From contig JACQFZ010000017.1 in NCBI GenBank assembly GCA_016199745.1, positions 62,001-126,000 of the forward strand: 64,000 bases of DNA. The letters run 5' to 3'. Positions 25,294 through 34,724 of the stretch are shown here, piece after piece. The position numbers and the translations under genes were made by a program. This DNA is from Gammaproteobacteria bacterium. Its GTDB lineage: Bacteria > Pseudomonadota > Gammaproteobacteria > Acidiferrobacterales > Sulfurifustaceae. How positions within the stretch are numbered: the stretch's first letter is position 1; every line of letters starts with the position of its first letter. The notes under the pieces were generated by a model, which had not been told where the DNA came from, made no database searches, and worked only from the letters and a program-made list of their open reading frames with translations.

Positions 25294-27978
25294 ATGGGCG
25301 AGATCAATCGGGTCACTCTGTTCGGCAAACTGAATAGCCTGGCGTATAAAGCGATCGAGGGCGCGACCTTGCTATGCAAGATGCGCGGCAATCCGTATGT
25401 CGAGATGGAACACTGGCTGCAACAAATCCTGAACCAACAGGACTCCGATCTGCACCGCATTCTCCAGCACTTCGACGTCGACTCGTCGCGCCTGACCAAC
25501 GACATGACCGTCGCGCTCGACCGGCTGCCGCGCGGCGCGACCTCGATCGCCGATTTGTCGTCACATATCGAAGACGCCGTCGAACGCGGCTGGGTCTACA
25601 GCACGCTCATGTTCGGCGACCCGCACGTGCGCACCGGCCATCTCATGGTCGGCGCGCTCAAGACACCGTCGCTGCGTAATGGCTTGTTCCATATTTCGCG
25701 CCAGTTCGAACGTATCAAACCGGATGTGCTGAGCGACGACTTTGTACGTATTGTCAGCGAGTCGCCGGAAGAACTGCTGCGTGCCGGCGCGGCCGCCCAT
25801 AGCACCGGTAACGAATCGATAGCGGCGACCTCGGGCAAGCAACAGGCGCTAAAAAAATTCGCCGTTAATTTGACCGAGCGTGCCGGTCGCGGCGAGATCG
25901 ATCCGATCACCGGCCGCGATCAGGAGATTCGCCAGATCGTCGACATCCTGATGCGCCGGCGCCAGAACAATCCGATCCTGACCGGCGAAGCCGGTGTCGG
26001 CAAAACTGCGGTCGTCGAAGGCTTCGCGCTGCGTATCGCCAAAGGCGATGTACCGCCGTCACTGAAGGATGTGTCGTTGCTCACGCTCGACATCGGCTTG
26101 TTACAAGCGGGCGCCAGCATGAAAGGCGAGTTCGAGAATCGCCTGCGACAAGTGATCGACGAAGTGCAGGCATCGCCGAAGCCGATCATTCTGTTTATCG
26201 ACGAGGCGCATACGCTGATCGGCGCCGGTGGCGCCGCCGGTACCGGCGACGCGGCGAATCTTTTAAAGCCCGCCCTCGCCCGCGGCACGCTTCGCACTAT
26301 CGCTGCTACCACGTGGGCGGAATACAAAGAACACTTCGAGAAAGATCCGGCGTTGACGCGGCGCTTTCAGGTCGTACAGGTGCATGAACCGTCGGAAGAC
26401 AAAGCGCTGCTCATGGTGCGCGGTGTCGCGTCGACGCTGGAAAAACATCACCGCATTCAGCTGCTCGATGAAGCGCTCGAAGCCGCGGTGAAGCTGTCGC
26501 ACCGATATATCCCGGCGCGGCAACTGCCGGATAAAGCGGTCAGTCTGCTCGACACCGCTTGCGCGCGCGTCGCCATCAGTCAGCACGCGGTGCCGCCGGA
26601 CGTCGAGGACTGTCGGCGGCGCATCGAAACGCTGGAAGTGGAACGCGACATCATCGGTCGCGAGCAAACGATCGGCATCGATATCGGTACACGGTGGAGC
26701 GATGTCGAGCAGGGACTGCGCGCCGAACGCGAGCGACTCGGCGGCTTGGAGGTACGGTGGAACGAGGAGAAAAAACTGGTCACTCAAATTTTGGAGTTGC
26801 GCAAAAAATTGCGTGCTGGCGGTCAAATCATCGACGAAACGGAGACGGCGGCGGCACCGGTAGCAGAAGCAAACCTATCTGGCGAAGAGCGGCAATGGTT
26901 GCTTGGCGAATTGCACAATTTGCAAATCGAACTGCACGCGCTCCAAGGCGATGCCCCGCTGATCATGCCCACGGTCGATGCACAGGCGGTATCGGCGGTA
27001 GTGGCTGACTGGACCGGCATTCCCGTCGGCCGCATGGTAAAGAACGAAGTGGCAGCGGTGCTCAAGCTCGCCGATACCTTGAACCAACGCGTGATCGGCC
27101 AACGTCACGGCCTGGAGATGATCGCCAAACGCATCCGCACCGCGCGCGCCCGGCTCGACAATCCGGAAAAGCCGGTCGGCGTATTCATGCTCTGCGGCAC
27201 CTCCGGCATCGGCAAAACCGAAACCGCGCTGGCGCTGGCCGAGTCGTTGTATGGCGGTGAGCATAATCTCATCACCATCAACATGAGCGAGTACCAAGAA
27301 GCGCACACCGTGTCGACGTTGAAGGGCGCACCGCCCGGCTATGTCGGCTACGGCAAAGGCGGCGTGCTCACTGAAGCAGTACGGCGCCGGCCCTATAGCG
27401 TGGTGTTGCTGGACGAAATCGAGAAGGCACATCCGGACGTGCACGAGCTGTTCTTTCAAGTGTTCGACAAAGGTTGGATGGAAGACGGCGAAGGCCGCCA
27501 CATCAACTTCAAGAACACGATTATCTTGCTGACCACGAACATCGGCTCGGATTTGATCATGAGCAAATGCCGCGATCCGCAGCAAGCGCTCTATCCGGAA
27601 GCACTCACCAAAATGCTGCGCGGGCCGCTATTGGAAGTATTCCCGCCGGCGCTGCTCGGTCGGCTGTCGATCATCCCCTACTTCCCGCTGTCCGACGAGA
27701 TGCTCGCCGACATCGTCCGGCTGCAACTCGGACGCGTCGGCCGGCGCGTGCAGGAGAACCATAAGGTGCCGTTCGAGTTCGACGAGCAAGTCGTGCAAGC
27801 GATCGTCAGTCGTTGCACCGAGCTGGAGAGCGGCGGGCGTATGATCGACACCATCCTCACCAACAGCGTGTTGCCGCATATCAGCGAAGAGTTTTTGCGG
27901 CGGATGTTGGAAGCGAAACCGGTGGCGCGGGTGCATATTGGTGTGCATGAGGGGGAGTTTGAGTATCAGTTTGAGTGA
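25294..27978 (+). CDS. clpV: T6SS sheath-recycling ATPase TssH (ClpV)
   Basis: A AAA+ unfoldase that binds the TssC N-terminal helix and disassembles contracted sheaths. The 894-residue protein has an N-terminal Clp repeat domain, a first nucleotide domain with Walker A GEAGVGKT (about residue 231) and Walker B ILFIDEAHTLIG, a middle coiled coil (about 440-560), and a second domain with Walker A GTSGIGKTE (about 635) and Walker B VVLLDEIEKAHPDV. The ClpV-type C-terminus follows. GAGG with AATAAAAA spacing precedes the ATG. It is the last gene of the sheath operon; a palindromic repeat follows at once. Confidence 0.96.
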   Translation: MGEINRVTLFGKLNSLAYKAIEGATLLCKMRGNPYVEMEHWLQQILNQQDSDLHRILQHFDVDSSRLTNDMTVALDRLPRGATSIADLSSHIEDAVERGWVYSTLMFGDPHVRTGHLMVGALKTPSLRNGLFHISRQFERIKPDVLSDDFVRIVSESPEELLRAGAAAHSTGNESIAATSGKQQALKKFAVNLTERAGRGEIDPITGRDQEIRQIVDILMRRRQNNPILTGEAGVGKTAVVEGFALRIAKGDVPPSLKDVSLLTLDIGLLQAGASMKGEFENRLRQVIDEVQASPKPIILFIDEAHTLIGAGGAAGTGDAANLLKPALARGTLRTIAATTWAEYKEHFEKDPALTRRFQVVQVHEPSEDKALLMVRGVASTLEKHHRIQLLDEALEAAVKLSHRYIPARQLPDKAVSLLDTACARVAISQHAVPPDVEDCRRRIETLEVERDIIGREQTIGIDIGTRWSDVEQGLRAERERLGGLEVRWNEEKKLVTQILELRKKLRAGGQIIDETETAAAPVAEANLSGEERQWLLGELHNLQIELHALQGDAPLIMPTVDAQAVSAVVADWTGIPVGRMVKNEVAAVLKLADTLNQRVIGQRHGLEMIAKRIRTARARLDNPEKPVGVFMLCGTSGIGKTETALALAESLYGGEHNLITINMSEYQEAHTVSTLKGAPPGYVGYGKGGVLTEAVRRRPYSVVLLDEIEKAHPDVHELFFQVFDKGWMEDGEGRHINFKNTIILLTTNIGSDLIMSKCRDPQQALYPEALTKMLRGPLLEVFPPALLGRLSIIPYFPLSDEMLADIVRLQLGRVGRRVQENHKVPFEFDEQVVQAIVSRCTELESGGRMIDTILTNSVLPHISEEFLRRMLEAKPVARVHIGVHEGEFEYQFE

Positions 27979-28035
27979 AGTTGTTGTTTTCCTCTGTACT
28001 TGCGGGCAAGCGAGAGGAATATGGAATGTATGGCA

Positions 28036-28076
28036 CCCCTCTCCCCCTGCCCCTCTCCCGCAAGGGGAGAGGGAAG
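28036..28076. repeat. C/G-rich palindromic repeat, copy 7
   Basis: Arms CCCCTCTCCC and GGGAGAGGG flank GCAAGG, preceded by a second partial arm. It sits just after the tssH stop and before the vgrG1 promoter element, so it may end the sheath operon transcript. Confidence 0.75.
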
Positions 28077-28147
28077 ATGGAAATTTGATTCCGCGTTAGC
28101 AACTTCTCCCCTTTACTGCCAAACCCGTCCCGGTTCACCGACACTAT

Positions 28148-28213
28148 GTCGGTTGATGTCACGTGATGTCACCCAGTGTCGTTTTGTGCGCATCTAGGCC
28201 ATGGAAGTATGCG
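28148..28213 (+). promoter_or_regulatory. Phased T6SS promoter element, copy 3
   Basis: GTC triplets at 28148, 28158, 28168 and 28178 are exactly 10 bp apart. The core GTCGTTTTGTGCG (28178-28190), ten variable bases and ATGGAAGTATGCG (28201-28213) follow. It lies 78 bases before the proposed vgrG1 start. Because the second box contains an in-frame ATG at 28201, a longer vgrG frame starting there is a likely misannotation. Confidence 0.75.
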
Positions 28214-28278
28214 GCCATGTTCTAAGGCGACCCCCTCTTCGCCGATTAGATCTGCAAAACGACAAAGGACGCTACGCC

Positions 28279-30555
28279 ATGGGCACCATCGACCTAAAAA
28301 TACGGACCTTCGAGCTGACTACGCCGCTCGGCGCGAACGTCCTGATGTTTCACCACATGACCGCGACCGAGGAATTGGGCCGGCTCGCCGACTACCAGCT
28401 TGACGCGCTCAGCGAATCGGGCGAGATCAATCCGGACGACATCCTCGGCAAGAGTGTCACCGTAAAAATGGAGCTGCCGGAAGGCGGTAACCGCTACTTC
28501 TCGGCGTACGTCATCCGCTTCGGTCTGGTTGGCATGGAAGGCAGGTACTACAAATACCATGCGATCCTGAAGCCCTGGATGTGGTTTCTGACGCGGACTA
28601 AGGATTGTCGGATTTATCAGAACAAGACGGCGCCGGAAATTATTAAAGAAGTGTTCGAGGAACACTCGATCGCTAAGTACAAGCTCGATCTGACCGAGTC
28701 GTATCGCACACGCGAGTACTGCGTGCAGTATCGCGAGTCGGACTTCGAGTTTATTAGCCGGCTGATGGAAGAAGAAGGCATCTACTACTACTTCAACCAC
28801 GATGAGAACGGCGACACCGCGGTGCTCGCCGACAGCTATGCGGCGCATGCCCCGCTCCCGCACTACGAGAAGATTCCGTTCATGCCTAAGGGGCAGTCCA
28901 CACGTCCCGAACGCGAGCACATCAGCACGTGGTCCTGCGAACGCGAGATTCGCCCGGGCAAATATGTGCTGCACGATTTCGATTTCGAGAAACCCAGCGC
29001 CAACTTGTCGGCGCTGACATCGCAACAACGCGATCACGGATTGGCGGACTACGAGATATTCGATTATCCCGGTTCGTATACCAACCGCGAGGACGGCGAA
29101 AAATATGCGCGCATCCGCATGGAAGAGCTGCACGCACGTCACGAGCTAGTGAACGCAGACAGTAACGCCCGCGGCATCGCCGTCGGCCGACTGTTCACGC
29201 TCAGCGATCATCCACGCAACGATCAGAATCGCGAATATCTCGTGGTCAAAGCCGCGTACGAATTGCACGGGCAGCCCTACGAAACCGATACCTCCGGCGG
29301 CGCGAGCTTTGTCGCGCACATCACCGGCCTGCAAAGTAAGCAACCATTTCGCACTCAACAAACCACGCCCAAACCGGCGGTGCTGGGCCCGCAAACCGCG
29401 ATCGTTGTCGGACCCGAAGAAATCTATACCGACAAGCACGGCCGCGTGAAAGCGCAGTTCCATTGGGACCGGTATGGCAAGAACGACGAGAACAGCTCGT
29501 GCTGGATACGCGTGTCACAGAATTGGGGTGGCAAAGGCTGGGGCGGAATGTTCATTCCGCACGTGGGCCAAGAAGTAATCGTGGAATTTTTGGAAGGCGA
29601 TCCGGATCGGCCGTTGATTACCGGCCGGGTTTATAACGCGGAGAATCGGCCGCCGATGGATTTGCCGGCAGGAAAAGCGCATAGCGTGATCCGGGATCAC
29701 GGCGGCAACGAGATTGTGATGCAGGGAACGCCCGGGGATCAGCGACTGCGGTTACACTCGCCGCGGCATAATTCGACGGTCGTGCTTGGGAATTCGATCA
29801 CGATGGAGACCGAGTCCGTTGTCAAGGCGGAGGCCAAAGACAATATAACTCTTCAAAGTGACAGAACCATCTCGGAAACCGCTGCCATCGGTTACTCGGT
29901 GTCCGCTGGAGGCGGGATTTACTCCCTGTCAGCCGGAGCAGCTGACCCTACGGTTCCTAACTCCAAAGCAGGTTTCAACGTAACCGTAAAAGGTCCAGAA
30001 GCTGTTTACGAATACAAGAACGGATTAAAAGTTGATATCAACCAGGGAGAAAAACATACAATCCTTGACGGAGATTTTACTCAAGACATAAAGGCTGGAT
30101 TGGCCACGATAAAATCATCCGGCGAGCTTAAGCTGCACTCTGATGCGGATGTGGTTCTCGATGCGCCAGCTAACAATATTAGATTGGACGCTGGCAAGAA
30201 AGTGCTTATCAATGCACCCGACGGTCACACAGTTCATACGAAACAAGATTGGGTTAATACACCTCTCGATTTGAAAACTATCGGCAGAAGCGTGAAGCAC
30301 ACACGCGAAAACTACGAACGCAGGGACATGAATGCTGAGGTCAGAGGCGTTAACATCGAACTCCGAGGAGTGCACCTTAGCAACGTGGCGTTCAAAGCTG
30401 AAAAAGTCGCTTGTGAAATTGCAAACAAAACGTTTGAAAAATACGCCTCAAAAGTCATGCTGCTCTCACACGCGGTTAAACTAACAAAAGGCGGAGTTAA
30501 TCTAGCCAACAATGGAATCATTTTTGTTAAAGCAAAATTTGAATCGCACGGTTAG
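28279..30555 (+). CDS. vgrG: T6SS spike protein VgrG1
   Basis: VgrG trimers form the puncturing tip on the Hcp tube. From ATG 28279 (AAAGGA ten bases upstream) the protein has 758 residues. The gp27-like part covers TFELTTPLGANVLMFHHMTA through VQYRESDFEFISRLMEEEGI, followed by HWDRYGKNDENSSCWIRVSQ, the gp5 OB-fold signature, and EVIVEFLEGDPDRPLITGRV. A beta-helical C-terminal half follows. From about base 29,820 the base composition becomes AT-richer and the sequence departs completely from VgrG2, including an unusual tail from about residue 660 (HTRENYERRDMNAEVRGV). No catalytic domain is recognised in this tail; it may dock the downstream adaptors. Confidence 0.94.
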   Translation: MGTIDLKIRTFELTTPLGANVLMFHHMTATEELGRLADYQLDALSESGEINPDDILGKSVTVKMELPEGGNRYFSAYVIRFGLVGMEGRYYKYHAILKPWMWFLTRTKDCRIYQNKTAPEIIKEVFEEHSIAKYKLDLTESYRTREYCVQYRESDFEFISRLMEEEGIYYYFNHDENGDTAVLADSYAAHAPLPHYEKIPFMPKGQSTRPEREHISTWSCEREIRPGKYVLHDFDFEKPSANLSALTSQQRDHGLADYEIFDYPGSYTNREDGEKYARIRMEELHARHELVNADSNARGIAVGRLFTLSDHPRNDQNREYLVVKAAYELHGQPYETDTSGGASFVAHITGLQSKQPFRTQQTTPKPAVLGPQTAIVVGPEEIYTDKHGRVKAQFHWDRYGKNDENSSCWIRVSQNWGGKGWGGMFIPHVGQEVIVEFLEGDPDRPLITGRVYNAENRPPMDLPAGKAHSVIRDHGGNEIVMQGTPGDQRLRLHSPRHNSTVVLGNSITMETESVVKAEAKDNITLQSDRTISETAAIGYSVSAGGGIYSLSAGAADPTVPNSKAGFNVTVKGPEAVYEYKNGLKVDINQGEKHTILDGDFTQDIKAGLATIKSSGELKLHSDADVVLDAPANNIRLDAGKKVLINAPDGHTVHTKQDWVNTPLDLKTIGRSVKHTRENYERRDMNAEVRGVNIELRGVHLSNVAFKAEKVACEIANKTFEKYASKVMLLSHAVKLTKGGVNLANNGIIFVKAKFESHG

Positions 30556-30567
30556 AGGAGTCACTAC

Positions 30568-30912
30568 ATGCCGATTTGGCTAATTTGGTCGATCGTTGTC
30601 CTTATTGTTGGATGGCTGACCGTGAGTGTCATACTCGATCAACGGCGCGAAGGAAAACTTAGACGTGAAGGATTACCAGCTATTGCGAAAGTGGTGTCGG
30701 TTAAACAAACGGGTACATGGATCGGTAACAACCCTCAGGTGGAGATGGAACTGCAGGTGCAGCCGGCTGAGGGTGACGCATACGTTTTAAAACACGAGGA
30801 AGTAGTTCCCATTGTTAATTTAGTTGCAATCCAACCAGGCGCCACGATACGCATTAGAGTCGCTGCAGACGATCCCCAGCAGATCGTATTTGACGAGGCA
30901 TGGGCGAGGTAA
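30568..30912 (+). CDS. Small single-pass membrane protein in vgrG1 cassette
   Basis: A 114-residue protein with one N-terminal transmembrane helix (LIWSIVVLIVGWLTVSVIL, about residues 4-22) and a soluble beta-rich remainder (AIAKVVSVKQTGTWIGNNPQ and IQPGATIRIRVAADDPQ). The remainder resembles the small soluble domains of DUF3592-like membrane proteins, but I cannot assign it. It starts 12 bases after vgrG1 and ends 13 bases before the DUF2169 gene, so it belongs to the cassette. An immunity function in the envelope is conceivable but unproven. Confidence 0.75.
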   Translation: MPIWLIWSIVVLIVGWLTVSVILDQRREGKLRREGLPAIAKVVSVKQTGTWIGNNPQVEMELQVQPAEGDAYVLKHEEVVPIVNLVAIQPGATIRIRVAADDPQQIVFDEAWAR

Positions 30913-30925
30913 GGACAGGAACGTT

Positions 30926-33643
30926 ATGCGCATACTCAAACCACAACATCTATCCGTGCTGCATCGCTGTTTCGAGCAACAGCGTAAAACCTATCTTGGA
31001 ATTTCGGTGATGGCTTTCATGCCGCTTCAGTCTGAAATCGCCCTACTGCCCGAACAAGAGCTCTGGCAGTTTGTTCCACCTCTGCTGAATCCAGAAACTC
31101 CGCTCGATGCGGCGTTTCCCAAACCGGGCGGAGAGTTTCTTGTGGTGGGCAACGCCTGCGCACCGCAGGGACAGCCGGTGACGGAACTCCAAGTCGGGGC
31201 ACGCGTGGGCAACTTGACCAAGGTCTTGAACGTTTACGGTCCACGCCATTGGACCTCGCGTCATTCCAGCGAGCCGCAGCCCTTCCTTACACAGCCGATC
31301 GATTGGGCACATGCCTACGGTGGGCAAAAGTTCGATACCAACCCGATCGGCACCGGTATGACGATGATAGAGACACCGCAGAGGCAATTACAGCCTCTAC
31401 CATCCGTCGAATACCCACGTTCGCCAAGTCTATCGCCCAAGACGACGATACTGCCCGCGAGTTTCGCGCCCGTTCCGCCAATGTGGCCACAACGTAAGCG
31501 TTTCGATGGCACATACGACAATGCATGGTTAAAACACGATTATCCCGGCATACCCGAGGATTTCAACCGGCGTTTTCTTTGTCTTGCGTCTGAGGATCAA
31601 TGGCAGCAGCAAGCTTTCAATGGCAACGAAACCATCGAGCTAGTGCACTGGCACCCCGACCATCCGCACATCCACGCTACGCTTCCCGGCATCAAACCCG
31701 TCGTTGCCGTGCGCATGAAAAATATGTCTGCCAACGAGCTACATCTCGCGGAGCCAACGCTTACGACACTCTGGTTCTTTCCTAACCAGTTGCGCATGGT
31801 GCTGATTTGGCACGCGCTCGTGCCGGTCGAAGACGCATTCGCGGACGATGTGAATCTGCTGCTGGCGGCCGCCGAATGGATACGCCAGCCGAAGTCGCCA
31901 GCACACTACATCCAGGCGGTGATTGATCGTCTGGATGACGACAAGGGCGTACTCAAGATGTTGGACGACGAAGAGCTTTTGCCGGAAGGTATCGCGACAC
32001 CCGATGAATCGCTCAAGCACTATGAACGAGCCTTGGGCACAAGCGGCGCGTCGATGGAGAACGTGCATCGAAAGCTGGAAGAAGCACAGCGAGAACTGGC
32101 AGCGCAACTGAGCCAAGCACTTGCTCCGGAACAGTGGGCACCTGATCCGGAAGAGGCAATAAAGAGCCAGGAACAACTTGCAGCGCTCACGCGCGAGTTG
32201 GGAATTCCAGAGTTGCCAAGGCAATTCCCCGATGATCCTAAAGAGATGCTAAAGCTGGCGCGCGAGATAGAACAGCAAATACCCCCAATGCCGGTGCTCA
32301 AGAAAAAACTCGATGGAAAAATCGCGGACATAGATCGGAGCATACGAGAAGAGCTGGCCTCCGTCGGACAAGATAAGGAACAGATCGAGGCGCTGTTCAA
32401 ACCGAAAAAGCCTTCCCAAGACTCTGTGTCACTGAACCAGATGGTCAAGGAATTCGATGAAATGTCCGCTCGCATACCCATGTCGAGCGAATTCCTGCCT
32501 GTTACCGATCCCAAGCTCAAAGCGCTGGCAATGCAAGCGGACGAGGCGCTCGCACCAATGCTGCGTGCGGCAGCGCACTTCCAGGATCCCCCCGAACCAC
32601 TTGACGCAGCGACCAAGGCTCACTGGCGAGAGCGGGCGTTGCACATCAAGGCAAGGACTGAGGGTTTTGCGCGATGCGCTCTTAAGTCAGCAGACTTTTC
32701 GGGTCTAGATTTATCCGGTGTGGACTTCACGGAGGCGGAGCTTCAAGGTGCCAACTTCACAGGCGCCATTCTCGTCGGTGCAAATTTCCGAAATGCCTCG
32801 CTTGCACATGCGGTACTAGATGACGCGAAGCTCGACAATGCCAGTTTCGCCGGCGCCAACCTAGGTCGAGCCCGGCTTGTCGGAGCGTCGTGCGTGGACT
32901 GTGACTTTGCAGACGCGACGTTGCATTACACGGCGCTCGAAGGAGCGAGGTTCGACCGTAGCCGCTTACCTGGCGCTACGCTCATCGAGGTGACCGCCGG
33001 AAAATCCGTTTGGTGTGAAGCGAATCTCACGGAAGCCAACTTCATAAAGTGCCAATTGCCACACGTGAATTTCGCACGAACAAAACTTTCCGGCGCGTCA
33101 TTCATTGAAACCGATCTACAATCATGCGATTTCTCCGGCGCAGCACTGAAGGCAACAGCCTTCGTGACCTGCATGCTCGATGACAGCATTTTTGACAGCT
33201 GCCAGGCATCGAATATCCGTTTCGTGCATGGTTCTTCTTTGCGTCGGACGTCCTTCAAGGACGCCATAGTATCGAATGCAAGCTTCCGCGCGATGCCGTT
33301 GGACAATGCAGATTTCACAGCGGCATGCCTCGATGGTAGCGATCTCTCAGAAATACAGTGTCCTAACGGCAACTTTTATCGAGCCAGCCTCAAGGATGCC
33401 CTATTGATGAAAGCGCACTGTCAAAAAGCATGCTTTGTCGGGGCCAATCTGATGCAAGTGATTGCACAGTATGCGCATCTGGAAGGGGCTGACTTTAGCG
33501 ATGCGAACTTGTTTGCTTCTGACCTTATGCGTATCGAAACCGATTCTGCGACGAGATTTGATGATGCCTTCATGGCCAAATCACGCAGACATCCAACGCA
33601 TAAGTTGGAGAAGCGCGCCAGGTTGGCAGTGGTTAGCTTATGA
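30926..33643 (+). CDS. DUF2169-pentapeptide-repeat protein
   Basis: A 905-residue cytoplasmic protein. The ATG at 30926 has AGGACAGGA upstream; an ORF from 30824 overlaps the previous gene and is rejected. The N-terminal about 300 residues match DUF2169 (VMAFMPLQ, PPLLNPETPLDAAFPKPGGE, HPDHPHIHATLPGIKPVV), a domain found in adaptors that load T6SS tip proteins. A helical charged middle (about 350-560) is followed by some 300 residues of pentapeptide repeats (A-D/N-F-x-x: GANFTGAILVGANFRNASLA). These form a right-handed quadrilateral beta-helix. Overlap with the next pentapeptide gene (ATGA) implies coupling. The fusion is probably a chaperone/adaptor for the cassette's PAAR-like protein. Confidence 0.88.
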   Translation: MRILKPQHLSVLHRCFEQQRKTYLGISVMAFMPLQSEIALLPEQELWQFVPPLLNPETPLDAAFPKPGGEFLVVGNACAPQGQPVTELQVGARVGNLTKVLNVYGPRHWTSRHSSEPQPFLTQPIDWAHAYGGQKFDTNPIGTGMTMIETPQRQLQPLPSVEYPRSPSLSPKTTILPASFAPVPPMWPQRKRFDGTYDNAWLKHDYPGIPEDFNRRFLCLASEDQWQQQAFNGNETIELVHWHPDHPHIHATLPGIKPVVAVRMKNMSANELHLAEPTLTTLWFFPNQLRMVLIWHALVPVEDAFADDVNLLLAAAEWIRQPKSPAHYIQAVIDRLDDDKGVLKMLDDEELLPEGIATPDESLKHYERALGTSGASMENVHRKLEEAQRELAAQLSQALAPEQWAPDPEEAIKSQEQLAALTRELGIPELPRQFPDDPKEMLKLAREIEQQIPPMPVLKKKLDGKIADIDRSIREELASVGQDKEQIEALFKPKKPSQDSVSLNQMVKEFDEMSARIPMSSEFLPVTDPKLKALAMQADEALAPMLRAAAHFQDPPEPLDAATKAHWRERALHIKARTEGFARCALKSADFSGLDLSGVDFTEAELQGANFTGAILVGANFRNASLAHAVLDDAKLDNASFAGANLGRARLVGASCVDCDFADATLHYTALEGARFDRSRLPGATLIEVTAGKSVWCEANLTEANFIKCQLPHVNFARTKLSGASFIETDLQSCDFSGAALKATAFVTCMLDDSIFDSCQASNIRFVHGSSLRRTSFKDAIVSNASFRAMPLDNADFTAACLDGSDLSEIQCPNGNFYRASLKDALLMKAHCQKACFVGANLMQVIAQYAHLEGADFSDANLFASDLMRIETDSATRFDDAFMAKSRRHPTHKLEKRARLAVVSL

Positions 33644-34689
33644 ACCTTTCGGAAATTGAAAGCCATGTAGCAGCCGGCGAGCCTTTGTATGAGATAAGTC
33701 TGGCCGGCATGTCATTGACCGGTGCCAAGTTGTGTAAAGGTATTTTCTACAAAGTCGACTTTACTACCAGCGATCTTACTGGCGCCGATTTGGAAGAGTG
33801 TTCCTTTATCGAATGCCAGATGGATCGGATAAATTTGAGCAACTCCCGGTTACGCTTGGCCACCTTTCATCAGTGCAATATGCACGGCGCGATGCTTGGT
33901 TCGGCGCGGGGGATCGGTGCAACGTTCAACGAATGTGCCTTGCCAGACATTCAAGGCAACGACGCCGATTTTGAGTTTGCCAATTTCATTCAATGCGCGC
34001 TTTCCGGTACACACTTTCAGCGCGCTAAGTTAGTAGAAGCGTCGTTTATTGAATGCGACTTCGGCGTCACCGACCTGTCGGCCGCCCCGTTTGCCGCGAC
34101 TATTTTCTACAAAGCCGACTTGCGGAACGTCAAATTTGAAAATCCCAAAGGCGATCGCTGCGTATTCGCTGAATGCAACCTCGCCGGTCAGAACTTCGCG
34201 CACGCGCAATGGACACATTCGCAGTTCATGGAGGCGGATCTTTCGCAGACGAATTTTGCCGGCGCTAACTTGAGCGGAAGCAATTTCAAAGGCGCCAAGC
34301 TGACACAGGCCAATTTCGCCGGCAGCAGCGCCGATCATACGCTTTGGGTACAAGCACAGTTGGATGCAGCGTGTTTCGACGAGGCGCAGCTTACGCAATC
34401 GGTATGGTTGGAAGCACGAGGGCTCGAGACCAGTTTTCGCAATGCCGTGCTTTACGAATCCGTATTACAGAAGACGGTGCTGCAACATTGTAAATTCGAC
34501 GGAGCTGATGCCCGGTATGCCGATTTCTCCAATGCGGATATCACCGCGAGTCATTTCGGCGGTGCCGAGATGACTCGCGCCAATTTGCGCGGTGTGAAGG
34601 ATGAACGAACCGTGCTGCTCGATCGAGCACGCGCGGCACCCGACGACAAAGAATTTCTTAATGCAGAAAATTGGACGCCTCGACGTTAA
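33640..34689 (+). CDS. Pentapeptide-repeat protein of vgrG1 cassette
   Basis: A 349-residue protein made almost wholly of pentapeptide repeats, for example SLTGAKLCKGIFYKVDFTTS, GADLEECSFIECQMDRINLS and QTNFAGANLSGSNFKGAKLT, with leading residues A/C at the i-2 and F/L at the centre of each unit. The start overlaps the DUF2169 stop. The same order (DUF2169, pentapeptide, DUF3540, DUF4150) is a known T6SS accessory set. The protein probably acts with the DUF2169 fusion; no toxin or enzyme motif is visible. Confidence 0.88.
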   Translation: MNLSEIESHVAAGEPLYEISLAGMSLTGAKLCKGIFYKVDFTTSDLTGADLEECSFIECQMDRINLSNSRLRLATFHQCNMHGAMLGSARGIGATFNECALPDIQGNDADFEFANFIQCALSGTHFQRAKLVEASFIECDFGVTDLSAAPFAATIFYKADLRNVKFENPKGDRCVFAECNLAGQNFAHAQWTHSQFMEADLSQTNFAGANLSGSNFKGAKLTQANFAGSSADHTLWVQAQLDAACFDEAQLTQSVWLEARGLETSFRNAVLYESVLQKTVLQHCKFDGADARYADFSNADITASHFGGAEMTRANLRGVKDERTVLLDRARAAPDDKEFLNAENWTPRR

Positions 34690-34724
34690 CAGCAGGCGCG
34701 AGACGTCATGACGAGGAGAACAAC

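Noticed and set aside
28147-28190. 10-bp periodic repeats as a CRISPR or satellite array
   Set aside because: The units are far too short, only the GTC position is constant, and the arrays end in a shared core before T6SS genes.
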